A stretch of 64,000 bases of DNA, from contig WRKR01000009.1 in assembly GCA_009782175.1 (NCBI GenBank), positions 1 through 64,000 of the forward strand, in the 5' to 3' direction. This document shows positions 17,007-26,169 of this stretch, piece by piece. This stretch comes from Cystobacterineae bacterium. Lineage in GTDB: Bacteria > Myxococcota > Myxococcia > Myxococcales > Myxococcaceae. The notes beneath the pieces are model-generated. The model had not been told where the DNA came from. It did no database searches and saw only the letters and a program-made list of their open reading frames with translations. Every line of letters begins with the position of its first letter. Positions within the stretch are counted from its first letter, which is position 1. Made by a program: the position numbers and the translations under genes.

Positions 17007-18538
17007 GACAAGCCTTAAATGCACGACAGATGCAAGCCTTGGAGCGCTGCGCAGAAATATTGGGAATGCCCCCCTCCATTTTAATGGAAAACGCAGGAAG
17101 AGCTTTGGCAAAAGCAGCACTTGAGTTGGCCAAACCCCACTCCTGTTTTTTTGTTGTTTGTGGGCCCGGCAACAACGGAGGAGACGGTTTTGTCTGCGCC
17201 CGCGTGTTGGCAAGCCATGGCCTCAAAGTATTTTTGACTTCCTCCCGCCCTGTTGAGCAACTCAAAGGGGATGCTTTGCGCAACGCCAAGCTATGCCAGG
17301 TTTATACGGACATTGTTTGGACGGATACCTTGGACTTAAACCAACTCCGCCCGGAAGATCTGGTGGTGGATGCTGTGTTTGGTACCGGTTTGTGGCATGC
17401 CCCTCAAGGTGTTGAAGCCTCCCTCATTGAGGCCATTGTTTTAAGCCGACGAAAAGGTGCCAAAGTGTTGTCGGCCGACTTGCCTTCTGGCCTGCAGGCC
17501 GACGAGGGGCGAGCGGACTTTGCACATGTGCAGGCAGACTTAAGCCTTGCTTTGGGAGCCCCCAAACCTTGCCATTTCCTCTACCCTGCAGCCATGGACT
17601 GCGGCAAGGTGCTGAGTGCGGACATAGGCATTCCGCTGGCGGCATGGGAAGCCATTGTGCAGCCAGGCCTTTTTTTGCTTGAAGAGACGACAGTCCGCCC
17701 CTTGTTTTCCAAACGCCCTCAGGACAGCCACAAGGGGAGTTTTGGACATGTGCTGGTTGTTGCAGGAAGCCCCGGGAAAAGTGGTGCAGCCTCCCTCTGT
17801 GCAAAGGCCGCTTTGCGCGCCGGTGCAGGCCTTGTGACGCTGGCCTCTTCAGAGGGGGTGCTTTCTCAAGCACTCCATAACACGCCTGAGTTAATGGGGC
17901 ATGGCCTCCCGGGAAAAACTGCTTTGGGGCTTTTCCACCAGGAGCTTTTGTTGCACCTGGGGCAGAACAAGGCTGCCATCGCCATAGGCCCTGGCATTCA
18001 AACAGGCCCGGAAACCGCCGAGCTGCTGTTTTCTCTCATAGCCCAAACACCCATCCCCGTGGTTTTGGATGCGGATGCCCTCAATGCCTTGCCCTATGCT
18101 CAGCTGGAACGCCTCCAAAGCGCTCGCTGCCAACCCATACTGAGCCCTCACCCGGGAGAAATGGCCCACCTGATGAATATGTCCACCTCCGAGGTGCAGG
18201 CACGACGCGCTGAAGCGGCCATGGATTTGGCACGCCGTACTTTGGCTTTGGTGGTGCTCAAAGGCGCCGGCACACTCATTGCGAGCCCTGAGGGGACACT
18301 CACTGTGAATACCAGCGGCACTCCAGGCATGGCAACCGCCGGCAGCGGAGATATATTGACAGGGCTGTTGGTAGGGCTTTTGGCTCAAGGCATGTCCACG
18401 GTGGAGGCATGCCAGGCAGCTGTTTTCCTGCACGGGGCGGCAGGGGAGTGGGCTTCTTGCCAACATGGTGAGCGCGGAATGTTAGCCAGCGACATTTTGG
18501 AGGGGGTTGGCCACACTTATGCCGAGTGGAAGTTGTGA
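16988..18538 (+). CDS. nnr: Bifunctional NAD(P)HX epimerase/dehydratase
   Basis: A 516-residue fusion. The N-terminal epimerase half (NnrE/YjeF, about 1-215) has MENAGRALAKAAL and VVCGPGNNGGDGFVCARVL. The C-terminal ADP-dependent dehydratase half (NnrD, about 225-510) has HKGSFGHVLVVAGSPGKSGAA, VVLDADALNAL, LSPHPGEMAHLM and TSGTPGMATAGSGDILTGLL. Together they repair hydrated NADH and NADPH. The fusion is the common bacterial arrangement. It overlaps pdxJ by 19 bases and tsaE by 13, so the run is translated from one transcript. Confidence 0.95.
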   Translation: MHASPLRQALNARQMQALERCAEILGMPPSILMENAGRALAKAALELAKPHSCFFVVCGPGNNGGDGFVCARVLASHGLKVFLTSSRPVEQLKGDALRNAKLCQVYTDIVWTDTLDLNQLRPEDLVVDAVFGTGLWHAPQGVEASLIEAIVLSRRKGAKVLSADLPSGLQADEGRADFAHVQADLSLALGAPKPCHFLYPAAMDCGKVLSADIGIPLAAWEAIVQPGLFLLEETTVRPLFSKRPQDSHKGSFGHVLVVAGSPGKSGAASLCAKAALRAGAGLVTLASSEGVLSQALHNTPELMGHGLPGKTALGLFHQELLLHLGQNKAAIAIGPGIQTGPETAELLFSLIAQTPIPVVLDADALNALPYAQLERLQSARCQPILSPHPGEMAHLMNMSTSEVQARRAEAAMDLARRTLALVVLKGAGTLIASPEGTLTVNTSGTPGMATAGSGDILTGLLVGLLAQGMSTVEACQAAVFLHGAAGEWASCQHGERGMLASDILEGVGHTYAEWKL

Positions 18539-19026
18539 AAGCCTCCCTTTTAAGCCCAGAGCTGTTGATAGAAACGCCTGACAAAACCCGCAGGCTCGCC
18601 AAGCACCTTGGGGGCTTGCTTGCCCCGGGGCATTGCCTTGCCCTGTGTGGCCCTTTGGGGGCCGGGAAAACACTGTTTGCCAAAGCCGCAGCAGAAGGCA
18701 TGGGTTTGCCTTTTGAGCTTTTGTCCAGCCCCAGCTTTGCCATTGTCCACAGCTATGAGAGCCCCCGTGGGCTTTTGTCTCATGCTGACTATTTTCGCTT
18801 GGACTCCTTGGATGAGCTTTATATGGCAGGGGTTTTTGAGCTTGACTGGACCGGCAACATTTCCTTGGTGGAATGGGCTGACAAATTCCCCTCTGCTTTG
18901 CCTGAAGAATTTCTTCTTCTCTCTTTTGCTTTTGTTGAAGGGGAGCCTCAACAACGAAAACTCTTCGCCTTGCCCCATGGAGAAAAGCATGAGGCCTTGC
19001 TCAAAAGTTGGGTTGAGTTTTTTTGA
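18526..19026 (+). CDS. tsaE: tRNA threonylcarbamoyladenosine biosynthesis ATPase TsaE
   Basis: A 166-residue P-loop ATPase that drives turnover of the TsaD/TsaB complex making t6A37 in ANN-reading tRNAs. The Walker A is CGPLGAGKTLFAK at about 43-55. LSSPSFAIVHSYES, HADYFRLDSLDELYMAGVFE and LVEWADKFPSALPE follow, all family signatures. The start is GTG inside the end of nnr; a GTG three codons later is also possible. Adjacency to nnr is widespread in bacteria. Confidence 0.93.
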   Translation: MEVVKASLLSPELLIETPDKTRRLAKHLGGLLAPGHCLALCGPLGAGKTLFAKAAAEGMGLPFELLSSPSFAIVHSYESPRGLLSHADYFRLDSLDELYMAGVFELDWTGNISLVEWADKFPSALPEEFLLLSFAFVEGEPQQRKLFALPHGEKHEALLKSWVEFF

Positions 19027-19115
19027 AGTTTGAGCGGTTTTGCTCCTTGGCGTTGGGCTTGTTTTAGGGAAATAAGAATAAGAACGGATATACAACCTGC
19101 TTAGAAAGAGTTGGC

Positions 19116-20156
19116 ATGAGCCTCACAGAAAATAATGTACGAAAAGCCCTGGCTGAAGTTTTGCTCCCCGGGACGGAGACGAAATTGCTGGACACGTCCA
19201 TGCTTGAAGGGCTGAAAATAGAGGGCGACAAATTGTCTCTGACACTGAAGCTGCCTGCTGCTGACATCAACAAAGAAGCGCTCAGGCAAAGCCTGGACGC
19301 TGCATTGGGAAAAGTACCGGGGCTTGCACGTTTTCAAATAAGCTGGGCGTTTGCCAAAAAAATGCCCCCACCTTTGCTTGCTGGGGTGCGCCACATTCTC
19401 CTGGTGGGGGCCGGCAAAGGAGGCGTAGGCAAAAGCACCATAGCCGTCAATTTGGCCTATGCATTGGCAGCGGAAGGGGCAAAAGTAGGGCTTTTGGATG
19501 CCGACTTTTATGGCCCTTCTTTGCCGTTAATGTCCGGGGTGAAGGAGCCTCCCTATAGCAAAGATGGCAAAACCATGGAGCCCTTGGAGGCGCATGGGGT
19601 GAGGATGATCTCCATCGGTTTTTTGGTAGAGCCCAACCAGGCATTGGTGTGGCGTGGCCCCATGTTGCATGCCGCGCTGAGCCAGCTGATGAGGGATGTC
19701 AACTGGGGAAGCCTGGATTGGATGGTGGTGGACTTGCCACCAGGCACAGGCGATGTGGTGCTGAGCATTGCCCAGCACGTTCATGCCTCAGGCGCCATTT
19801 TGGTTTCTACGCCGCAGAAAGTGGCTTTGGCCGATGTCATCCGAGCCAGGCAAATGTTTGCAAGCATTCAGGTGCCTGTTTTAGGCATGGTTGAAAATAT
19901 GAGCCGTTTTATATGCCCATGCTGTGGCACTGAAACCCCCATTTTTGACGCTGGTGGCGCCCGTGCCGCGGCCAAACAAATGGACATTCCTTTTTTGGGA
20001 GAAATTCCCATGGATATGAAAATTCGCCAAGGAGGAGACACAGGCCTCCCCCTCGTCCTCGGGCACCCCGAAAGCCCGGAAGCCAAACAGTTTAGAGCCA
20101 TTGCCAGGCAACTGGCGTTGAGTGTGAAAGAGCGAAACCTGGAAAGCCCCCATTGA
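19116..20156 (+). CDS. apbC: Mrp/ApbC-family iron-sulfur carrier ATPase
   Basis: A 346-residue MinD-like P-loop protein. An N-terminal MIP18-like domain (about 1-85) is followed by the deviant Walker A VGAGKGGVGKSTIAVNLA at about 95-112, LLDADFYGPSLPLM, WMVVDLPPGTGD and a CPCCG pair (Cys about 269 and 272) that binds a bridging 4Fe-4S cluster at the dimer interface. These proteins carry iron-sulfur clusters to target enzymes. The gene follows tsaE after a 90-base gap with no clear terminator, so it may have its own promoter. Confidence 0.92.
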   Translation: MSLTENNVRKALAEVLLPGTETKLLDTSMLEGLKIEGDKLSLTLKLPAADINKEALRQSLDAALGKVPGLARFQISWAFAKKMPPPLLAGVRHILLVGAGKGGVGKSTIAVNLAYALAAEGAKVGLLDADFYGPSLPLMSGVKEPPYSKDGKTMEPLEAHGVRMISIGFLVEPNQALVWRGPMLHAALSQLMRDVNWGSLDWMVVDLPPGTGDVVLSIAQHVHASGAILVSTPQKVALADVIRARQMFASIQVPVLGMVENMSRFICPCCGTETPIFDAGGARAAAKQMDIPFLGEIPMDMKIRQGGDTGLPLVLGHPESPEAKQFRAIARQLALSVKERNLESPH

Positions 20157-20243
20157 GTTTCCAAAGGCCGGAGAAAAAATTTAAAATAAAAGCCCTAAGC
20201 CATAGGTGAAGGCATTGTTTCGAAGTTTTGTCAGGAGATAGCA

Positions 20244-20618
20244 ATGGAATCAGAAGAAGTTTCAGAAAACCAAGAGAGAGGCGTTGTCTCCGAGCTCATT
20301 CGAAAGCTGGCAGTAGCAGGGTTGGGGGCCGCCGTATTAACAGAAGAGGGGCTTCGTCAATTGGCAGGGCAGTTGCGGCTTCCCAAGGATTTATTGAGTG
20401 GAATTTTGTCACAAGCCGACAAAACCAAAGAGGAGTTGGCGCGCATTATTGGAGAGGAAATCCGCCAGTTTTTAAATTCAGAGTTGGCGCGTGAGGGCAT
20501 GGCAAAATTGCTTGAAGACATGAAGCTGGAGGTGAAGGCTGAAATTCAGTTGGTTCCAAGAAACAAAACGGGGCCAGCAGAGCCTGCTAAAAAAGCGAAC
20601 CCAAGGAGGGGAGGGTGA
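20244..20618 (+). CDS. Hypothetical helical protein
   Basis: A 124-residue protein I do not recognise. It is mainly amphipathic helix (VVSELIRKLAVAGLGAAVLT, then AGQLRLPKDLLSGILSQADK) and ends in a basic, Pro/Lys-rich tail. The overall look recalls phasin-like or other small helical scaffold proteins, but there is no decisive motif. AGGAGA seven bases before the ATG supports the start. Its stop overlaps the next gene's GTG start (GTGA), so the two are translationally coupled. Confidence 0.7.
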   Translation: MESEEVSENQERGVVSELIRKLAVAGLGAAVLTEEGLRQLAGQLRLPKDLLSGILSQADKTKEELARIIGEEIRQFLNSELAREGMAKLLEDMKLEVKAEIQLVPRNKTGPAEPAKKANPRRGG

Positions 20619-20953
20619 AGCGTTTGGGGGTATTGTTACTCCTGGCCCTCGGCGGAGGCTGGCTCTGGTATGGAGCCGGGGGTTTGTTTCCCTCAAAACG
20701 CACCCTCAGGTGTACACTGGAAAGCCCCCCTCCCGTGCTGCAGGCTGAATTCCAACTTTGGCGAGAAGAAACTTTGTTGTTTCGCTCTGTGCTGCAAAAC
20801 CTGAGCAGCCACTCGTGGACCCAAGAAGTACAACTCAAACCGGGGCGCCACTGGGTGCAGCTGCTCACGTGGGCTTCAGAAGGACAAAGCCCACACGTCC
20901 ACAAACAATTTTTGGAGGTTGGCGACCAAAAAGAGTTGCACCTCCGCTTTTGA
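20615..20953 (+). CDS. Hypothetical membrane-anchored or secreted small protein
   Basis: A 112-residue protein with an N-terminal hydrophobic segment (LGVLLLLALGGGWLWYGAGG, residues about 4-23), either a signal anchor or a signal peptide. The remainder looks like a beta-rich domain (LRCTLESPPPVLQAEFQLWR ... VQLKPGRHWVQLLTW). The start is GTG overlapping the previous stop. I cannot assign a family. It sits between two other unknown genes in the same direction. Confidence 0.65.
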   Translation: MKRLGVLLLLALGGGWLWYGAGGLFPSKRTLRCTLESPPPVLQAEFQLWREETLLFRSVLQNLSSHSWTQEVQLKPGRHWVQLLTWASEGQSPHVHKQFLEVGDQKELHLRF

Positions 20954-20994
20954 CAAGAATTTTTTAGAGAAACAAATTGTTTAGAGAAACAGGG

Positions 20995-22524
20995 ATGACG
21001 GACTTTTCCAAGCTGAGCACCTATAGCCCCTCAGGCCACGTGAGTTGGCGCTTTCCTGTGAGCATGTGCTTGTTGGGCTTGCCTTTCCTCGCCACGTTGG
21101 CTTGGCTTTATGCCCATGCATTGTTGTTGTCTCCACCTGTTTTGCTAAAACCCATCATTGCGGTTTTCTTTTTGCTGGCCTGTGCTGTTTTCGTCCCTTG
21201 GGCAATAGAGAAGGGGCATTCGCGTTCCATAGCCGCAAGCACAATAGCAGCCATTCTCTTGAGCCTTGCCTTCATGTGGATACATTGGCTGGTCATTTTT
21301 GGAGGGCTGGAGAGCGGCGAGGCCATGCGTTTTGCATTGAGCAGTCCTTGGGGAGGACTTCACATGCTTTGGGAGTTGGCCGTCGCAGAGTCCAAAGCAA
21401 ATCCACGCATGCTCTCTCCTGTGGTACGCTGCATGGTTTGGGTTGCAGAAGCCGGGCTCTTCGCGCTTTTTATGGTGTTTTTTTCACGCCTTCAAACGCG
21501 CAAGCCCTATAGCGAAACGGCAGGCTGTTGGGCCACAGAAGAAAAGCTGGGTGAGTGTGTTCTTTTTTATGAAGCCACCAACAAAGAGTTGTTGCTCAAA
21601 AAGCTTGCGGCGCAACGCATAGGCGCGCTTTTGGGCATGGTTCCCGCCGACAGAATGCAGCCGAATTTTGTTGCTTCAGAATGGTTCACCGTGAAGCTCA
21701 CTGGATATAAGGCCGAAGGCAACGCGCAAGAGCGCTGGTTGGATGTTGAATGGCTTAGCCACCAAAGGGACAGTGAAGGAAAAATAAAGACGCGAAGCAG
21801 TGAGTTGCTCAAAGCGTGGATATTGACGCATGAGGAATATGCTGCATTGGCCAAGCATATGGGCACAGAGTCACCTTCGTCTGAAACCACGGAGAAGCCG
21901 ACGCCTCGGGAATTAAGGCCTGCTGTCGAAGCGCTGGAAGCAGGGGACTTTGGCAAAGCCATTGCGATGGCAGAGCCCTATAGAAAGCACTCTGAAATAC
22001 CCGTGCGCATGGATGCCTTGCGTTTATGCGCGCTTGGAAAAAGCCGACAAAAGCAGTGGGTGGAGGCCTATGCCGCCTTTCATGAGCTTTTTGAGTTGGA
22101 GCCCAATGTGCACAATGCCATGGAATTGGCAACAACCTCCGTTATGGCCGGAGAGTTGCTTCGTGGTGAGGCCTGGTTTAAACGCGCTGAGGAATTGAAT
22201 GTTGAGTTCCGAGACACACCCCCACCTCAATTGAGGACGCGCTTCCTCTCCGCTTTGGAGCAGGCGAATGAGCTTGCTGCGGCCAAGCCTCATGTGGATT
22301 GGCTTGCCGAGGGCTATAGAGCACTGGCTATTACAGACAGCCATTTTGTTTTCACAAGAGGCTTTCCTTTTTTTGGAGTTTTCCTGGAAAAGTCTTTGCC
22401 CATATTGCAAGCCTCATGCTCAGAAGCAGAAATCCGCACCTGGTATGAAAAACTTCGCGAAGGCGTTGACGAAGAAGGAAAAACGGCCGTGGATGCTTTG
22501 CTCAAAGCCGCTTTTGGCCATTGA
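20995..22524 (+). CDS. Hypothetical multi-span membrane protein with a helical repeat domain
   Basis: About 509 residues. Four hydrophobic segments lie in the first 190 residues (LLGLPFLATLAWLYAHALLL; PIIAVFFLLACAVFVPWAI; IAAILLSLAFMWIHWLVIFG; AGLFALFMVFFS). The cytoplasmic or periplasmic remainder has a central domain of about 100 residues and a C-terminal TPR-like helical array (EALEAGDFGKAIAMAEPY, YAAFHELFELEPNVHNAMEL). The start is taken as ATG 20995 rather than the TTG at 20977, neither having a strong ribosome binding site. No family is recognised. It follows the two previous unknown genes and precedes guaB. Confidence 0.65.
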   Translation: MTDFSKLSTYSPSGHVSWRFPVSMCLLGLPFLATLAWLYAHALLLSPPVLLKPIIAVFFLLACAVFVPWAIEKGHSRSIAASTIAAILLSLAFMWIHWLVIFGGLESGEAMRFALSSPWGGLHMLWELAVAESKANPRMLSPVVRCMVWVAEAGLFALFMVFFSRLQTRKPYSETAGCWATEEKLGECVLFYEATNKELLLKKLAAQRIGALLGMVPADRMQPNFVASEWFTVKLTGYKAEGNAQERWLDVEWLSHQRDSEGKIKTRSSELLKAWILTHEEYAALAKHMGTESPSSETTEKPTPRELRPAVEALEAGDFGKAIAMAEPYRKHSEIPVRMDALRLCALGKSRQKQWVEAYAAFHELFELEPNVHNAMELATTSVMAGELLRGEAWFKRAEELNVEFRDTPPPQLRTRFLSALEQANELAAAKPHVDWLAEGYRALAITDSHFVFTRGFPFFGVFLEKSLPILQASCSEAEIRTWYEKLREGVDEEGKTAVDALLKAAFGH

Positions 22525-22539
22525 AATTTTGGCCATTGA

Positions 22540-24114
<1,575 letters not shown>

Positions 24115-24145
24115 GCCGCTTTCACTTAGAACTGATTTGATTATC

Positions 24146-24378
24146 CAGACCGGTTTCAATTGAGGCAAGCTAAAGCTTGCCTGCACTCCGCTCCATGAAG
24201 GAAGAAAAAGCATGCTTTCTCAAACTGATTCCTGGAGCGGAATAGACGAGCGAAGCGAGTCTCACGAAGAGATCATGTCAAAGCGGAGCGTAGGGAAGAA
24301 TGCGAGAGCGAAGCTTTCGCATTCTTCCTGGAGCGTAGTGCAGGCGAGCTTTAGCTTGCCTCAAGTGAAACCGGTCTA
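24146..24378. repeat. Palindromic intergenic element, copy 2 (long form)
   Basis: The left end AGACCGGTTTCAATTGAGGC and the inverse of the right end AGACCGGTTTCACTTGAGGC extend to about 36 bases of near-perfect terminal inverted repeat, including AAGCTAAAGCTTGCC. Positions 24234-24283 are identical to 1483-1532 in copy 1. An internal palindrome AGAATGCGAGAGCGAAGC...TTCGCATTCT lies near 24298-24328. It lies between the convergent guaB and lipoprotein genes, and its last three bases are the TAG stop of the minus-strand gene. Confidence 0.8.
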
Positions 24379-24954
24379 GCGACCTCTGCGGGATGTTGGT
24401 TTTGTGGGGCCGAGTTTTTGCTCTGCGTTGTCCAGGTTGCGCAGCAACTCTTGTTTGCCATCCAAGTCGATCGCTTCAATGGCGCGGCGCAATATGGAAA
24501 AATCCACACGCGTCACAATAACCGTTGAATTTCCCTTAATTTCTTGGACGGTTGGCGTTTCTGCCAGGTCGCGGGTGAAGCGTTCTGTTTCAATGCGCAC
24601 GTCGGTGACGAGCCTTGAGCAGGTTTCCTGGCTGTCTAAAATGGCTTGAGAGCCCTCTTGGTATGCCAAGTCAGAGTTGCGGGCGATAATTTCTTCCAGT
24701 CTGTTTTTGCGATCTAACAAGGAGAGATAGAGATCGACATAAGTTTTAAGTCGTTCCGTTTCGTGTTTGCTCTCATCCCTGGCTTTGAAAAGCAAGTTGG
24801 ATGCATCATCACAGCGTGCGCCCAAAAATTCGTCAGAGGAAAGCAGTTTATCGATGTTGGTTTTCTGCGTGGACTCATCCAATCTGGAAATTTCCTTGGG
24901 GCAAGCTTGAATGAGAAGAGCCATGGCTGCGAGGATCGAAATTTTTTTAAGCAT
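24376..24954 (-). CDS. Hypothetical lipoprotein with coiled-coil
   Basis: A 192-residue protein starting MLKKISILAAMALLIQAC, with a lipoprotein signal and lipobox LIQAC (Cys 18). The mature part is highly charged and helical (residues about 45-150: ESKHETERLKTYVDLYLSLL, DRKNRLEEIIARNSDLAYQE) and likely forms a coiled coil, ending in a basic tail. I do not recognise the family. The TAG stop codon coincides with the outer end of a palindromic element, so the original C-terminus may have been altered by its insertion. Confidence 0.7.
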   Translation of the reverse strand: MLKKISILAAMALLIQACPKEISRLDESTQKTNIDKLLSSDEFLGARCDDASNLLFKARDESKHETERLKTYVDLYLSLLDRKNRLEEIIARNSDLAYQEGSQAILDSQETCSRLVTDVRIETERFTRDLAETPTVQEIKGNSTVIVTRVDFSILRRAIEAIDLDGKQELLRNLDNAEQKLGPTKPTSRRGR

Positions 24955-25008
24955 TGTCGGATAAGATCTCATAAAACACAACATTCTGAAGTTTTAAGGG
25001 GTTTCAAA

Positions 25009-25137
25009 ATGGATTTCAGCGGTCACTATGAAGCCGTCTATTTTAATTCATTTATTGTTCGTCGGGAATGTAAATTTTTTGCTAAACCCTCTGGCACAAG
25101 TGTTTTGAAAAGCACTCATAACCCAGAAAGGATTTAA
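25009..25137 (+). pseudogene. 42-codon frame before guaA: probable trace of its lost glutaminase domain, or a leader ORF
   Basis: ATG 25009 has AAGGGG at 24996-25001 (7 bases spacing) and opens MDFSGHYEAVYFNSFIVRRE, which loosely recalls the DFGSQYTQLIARRVRE start of GMP synthase amidotransferase domains. It ends HNPERI then TAA in the same frame as guaA. After the stop come the codons for SELIFRNFLQGACT, which align with the end of the domain (LRNFLFEVC) that normally joins the synthetase domain. A whole glutaminase domain (about 190 residues) cannot fit. The similarity of the second part is good, the first weak. Confidence 0.4.
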
Positions 25138-25165
25138 AGTGAGCTTATTTTTCGGAATTTTCTCC

Positions 25166-25171
25166 AAGGTG
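25166..25171 (+). promoter_or_regulatory. Ribosome binding site deciding the shortened guaA start
   Basis: AAGGTG stands eight bases before ATG 25180. It supports initiation at the linker between the lost glutaminase and the synthetase domain. Confidence 0.45.
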
Positions 25172-25179
25172 CGTGTACC

Positions 25180-26130
25180 ATGAGGGAGAAGCCGGCCCAG
25201 GAGGTGGCTAAGGAGGCCATTTTAGCTATCCATAGCCAAGTAGGGGAGGGCAAAGTGTTGTGTGCTCTTTCCGGAGGCGTAGACAGTACAGTGACGGCGG
25301 TGTTGGTGCACAAGGCCATAGCTGAGCGTTTGCAATGCATTTATGTAGATACAGGCCTGATGCGCGAAGGTGAAACGCAGGCCGTCGCTCAAATGTTTGC
25401 GCGCTTCAACATACCGCTTGAGGTGGTGGACGCTCGAGAGCGCTTTATGAAGCAACTTGCGGGCGTGACGGATCCTGAAACCAAACGCAAACGTATAGGT
25501 GCTGAATTTATTTCGGTTTTTGAAGAAGCCGCTGCCCGGTTTTCGGATGTTGCGTTTTTGGCGCAAGGCACCATCCTCTCTGATGTGGTCGAGTCCAGGC
25601 CTTCGCACGGGGGTGCTCCCGTCAAAAGCCACCACAATGTGGGCGGCCTTCCGGAGCGCATGAAGCTCAAACTCGTTGAGCCCCTCAAAAACCTCTTCAA
25701 AGACGAGGTGAGGGAGCTTGGCAAGCACCTGGGGCTTGAGGCTGCTTTTGTAGAGCGCCAACCCTTCCCGGGGCCGGGTTTGGCTGTGCGCGTTTTGGGA
25801 GAAGTCACCAAAAGCAAGCTGGCTGTGCTGCGCAAAGCCGATGCCATTGTGCAAGAAGAGGTGGCCCACTTAGAGCACAAACCCTGGCAAGTGTTTGCAG
25901 TGCTTTTGCCTGTACAAAGCGTCGGCGTTGTGCGCGAAAGGCGCACCTATTGCCAAACATTGGCTTTGCGCGCCGTTGAAAGCGAAGATGGCATGACAGC
26001 CAAGCCCACGCACCTGCCCTGGTCCTTTTTGGACTGTGTCTCACAGCGCCTGCTGGCAGAAGTGGAGGGCATTAACCGCGTTGTCCTGGATATTTCTTCC
26101 AAGCCGCCTTCCACCATTGAGTGGGAATAA
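25180..26130 (+). CDS. guaA: GMP synthase, synthetase domain only (glutaminase domain missing)
   Basis: A 316-residue protein that aligns with the C-terminal part of GuaA. VLCALSGGVDSTVTAVLVH is the ATP pyrophosphatase P-loop (about 27-45), followed by DPETKRKRIGAEFISVF, LAQGTILSDVVES, VKSHHNVGGLPERMKLKLVE, ERQPFPGPGLAVRVLGE and the C-terminal dimerisation domain ending SSKPPSTIEWE. Normal bacterial GuaA is about 510-525 residues with an N-terminal glutamine amidotransferase; that domain is absent. The protein could use free ammonia or a separate subunit, as in archaea. The usual VGVMGD before the Arg-x-Tyr is VGVVRE here. guaB lies upstream. Confidence 0.88.
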   Translation: MREKPAQEVAKEAILAIHSQVGEGKVLCALSGGVDSTVTAVLVHKAIAERLQCIYVDTGLMREGETQAVAQMFARFNIPLEVVDARERFMKQLAGVTDPETKRKRIGAEFISVFEEAAARFSDVAFLAQGTILSDVVESRPSHGGAPVKSHHNVGGLPERMKLKLVEPLKNLFKDEVRELGKHLGLEAAFVERQPFPGPGLAVRVLGEVTKSKLAVLRKADAIVQEEVAHLEHKPWQVFAVLLPVQSVGVVRERRTYCQTLALRAVESEDGMTAKPTHLPWSFLDCVSQRLLAEVEGINRVVLDISSKPPSTIEWE

Positions 26131-26169
26131 GCGTGCGCCTGGCTAAGCTCAACTCTGCTTGAGGCAAGT

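Noticed and set aside
24763-25137. Full 124-residue plus-strand frame before guaA
   Set aside because: Its first two thirds are antisense to the lipoprotein gene; only the part from the ATG at 25009, with a ribosome binding site, is considered.
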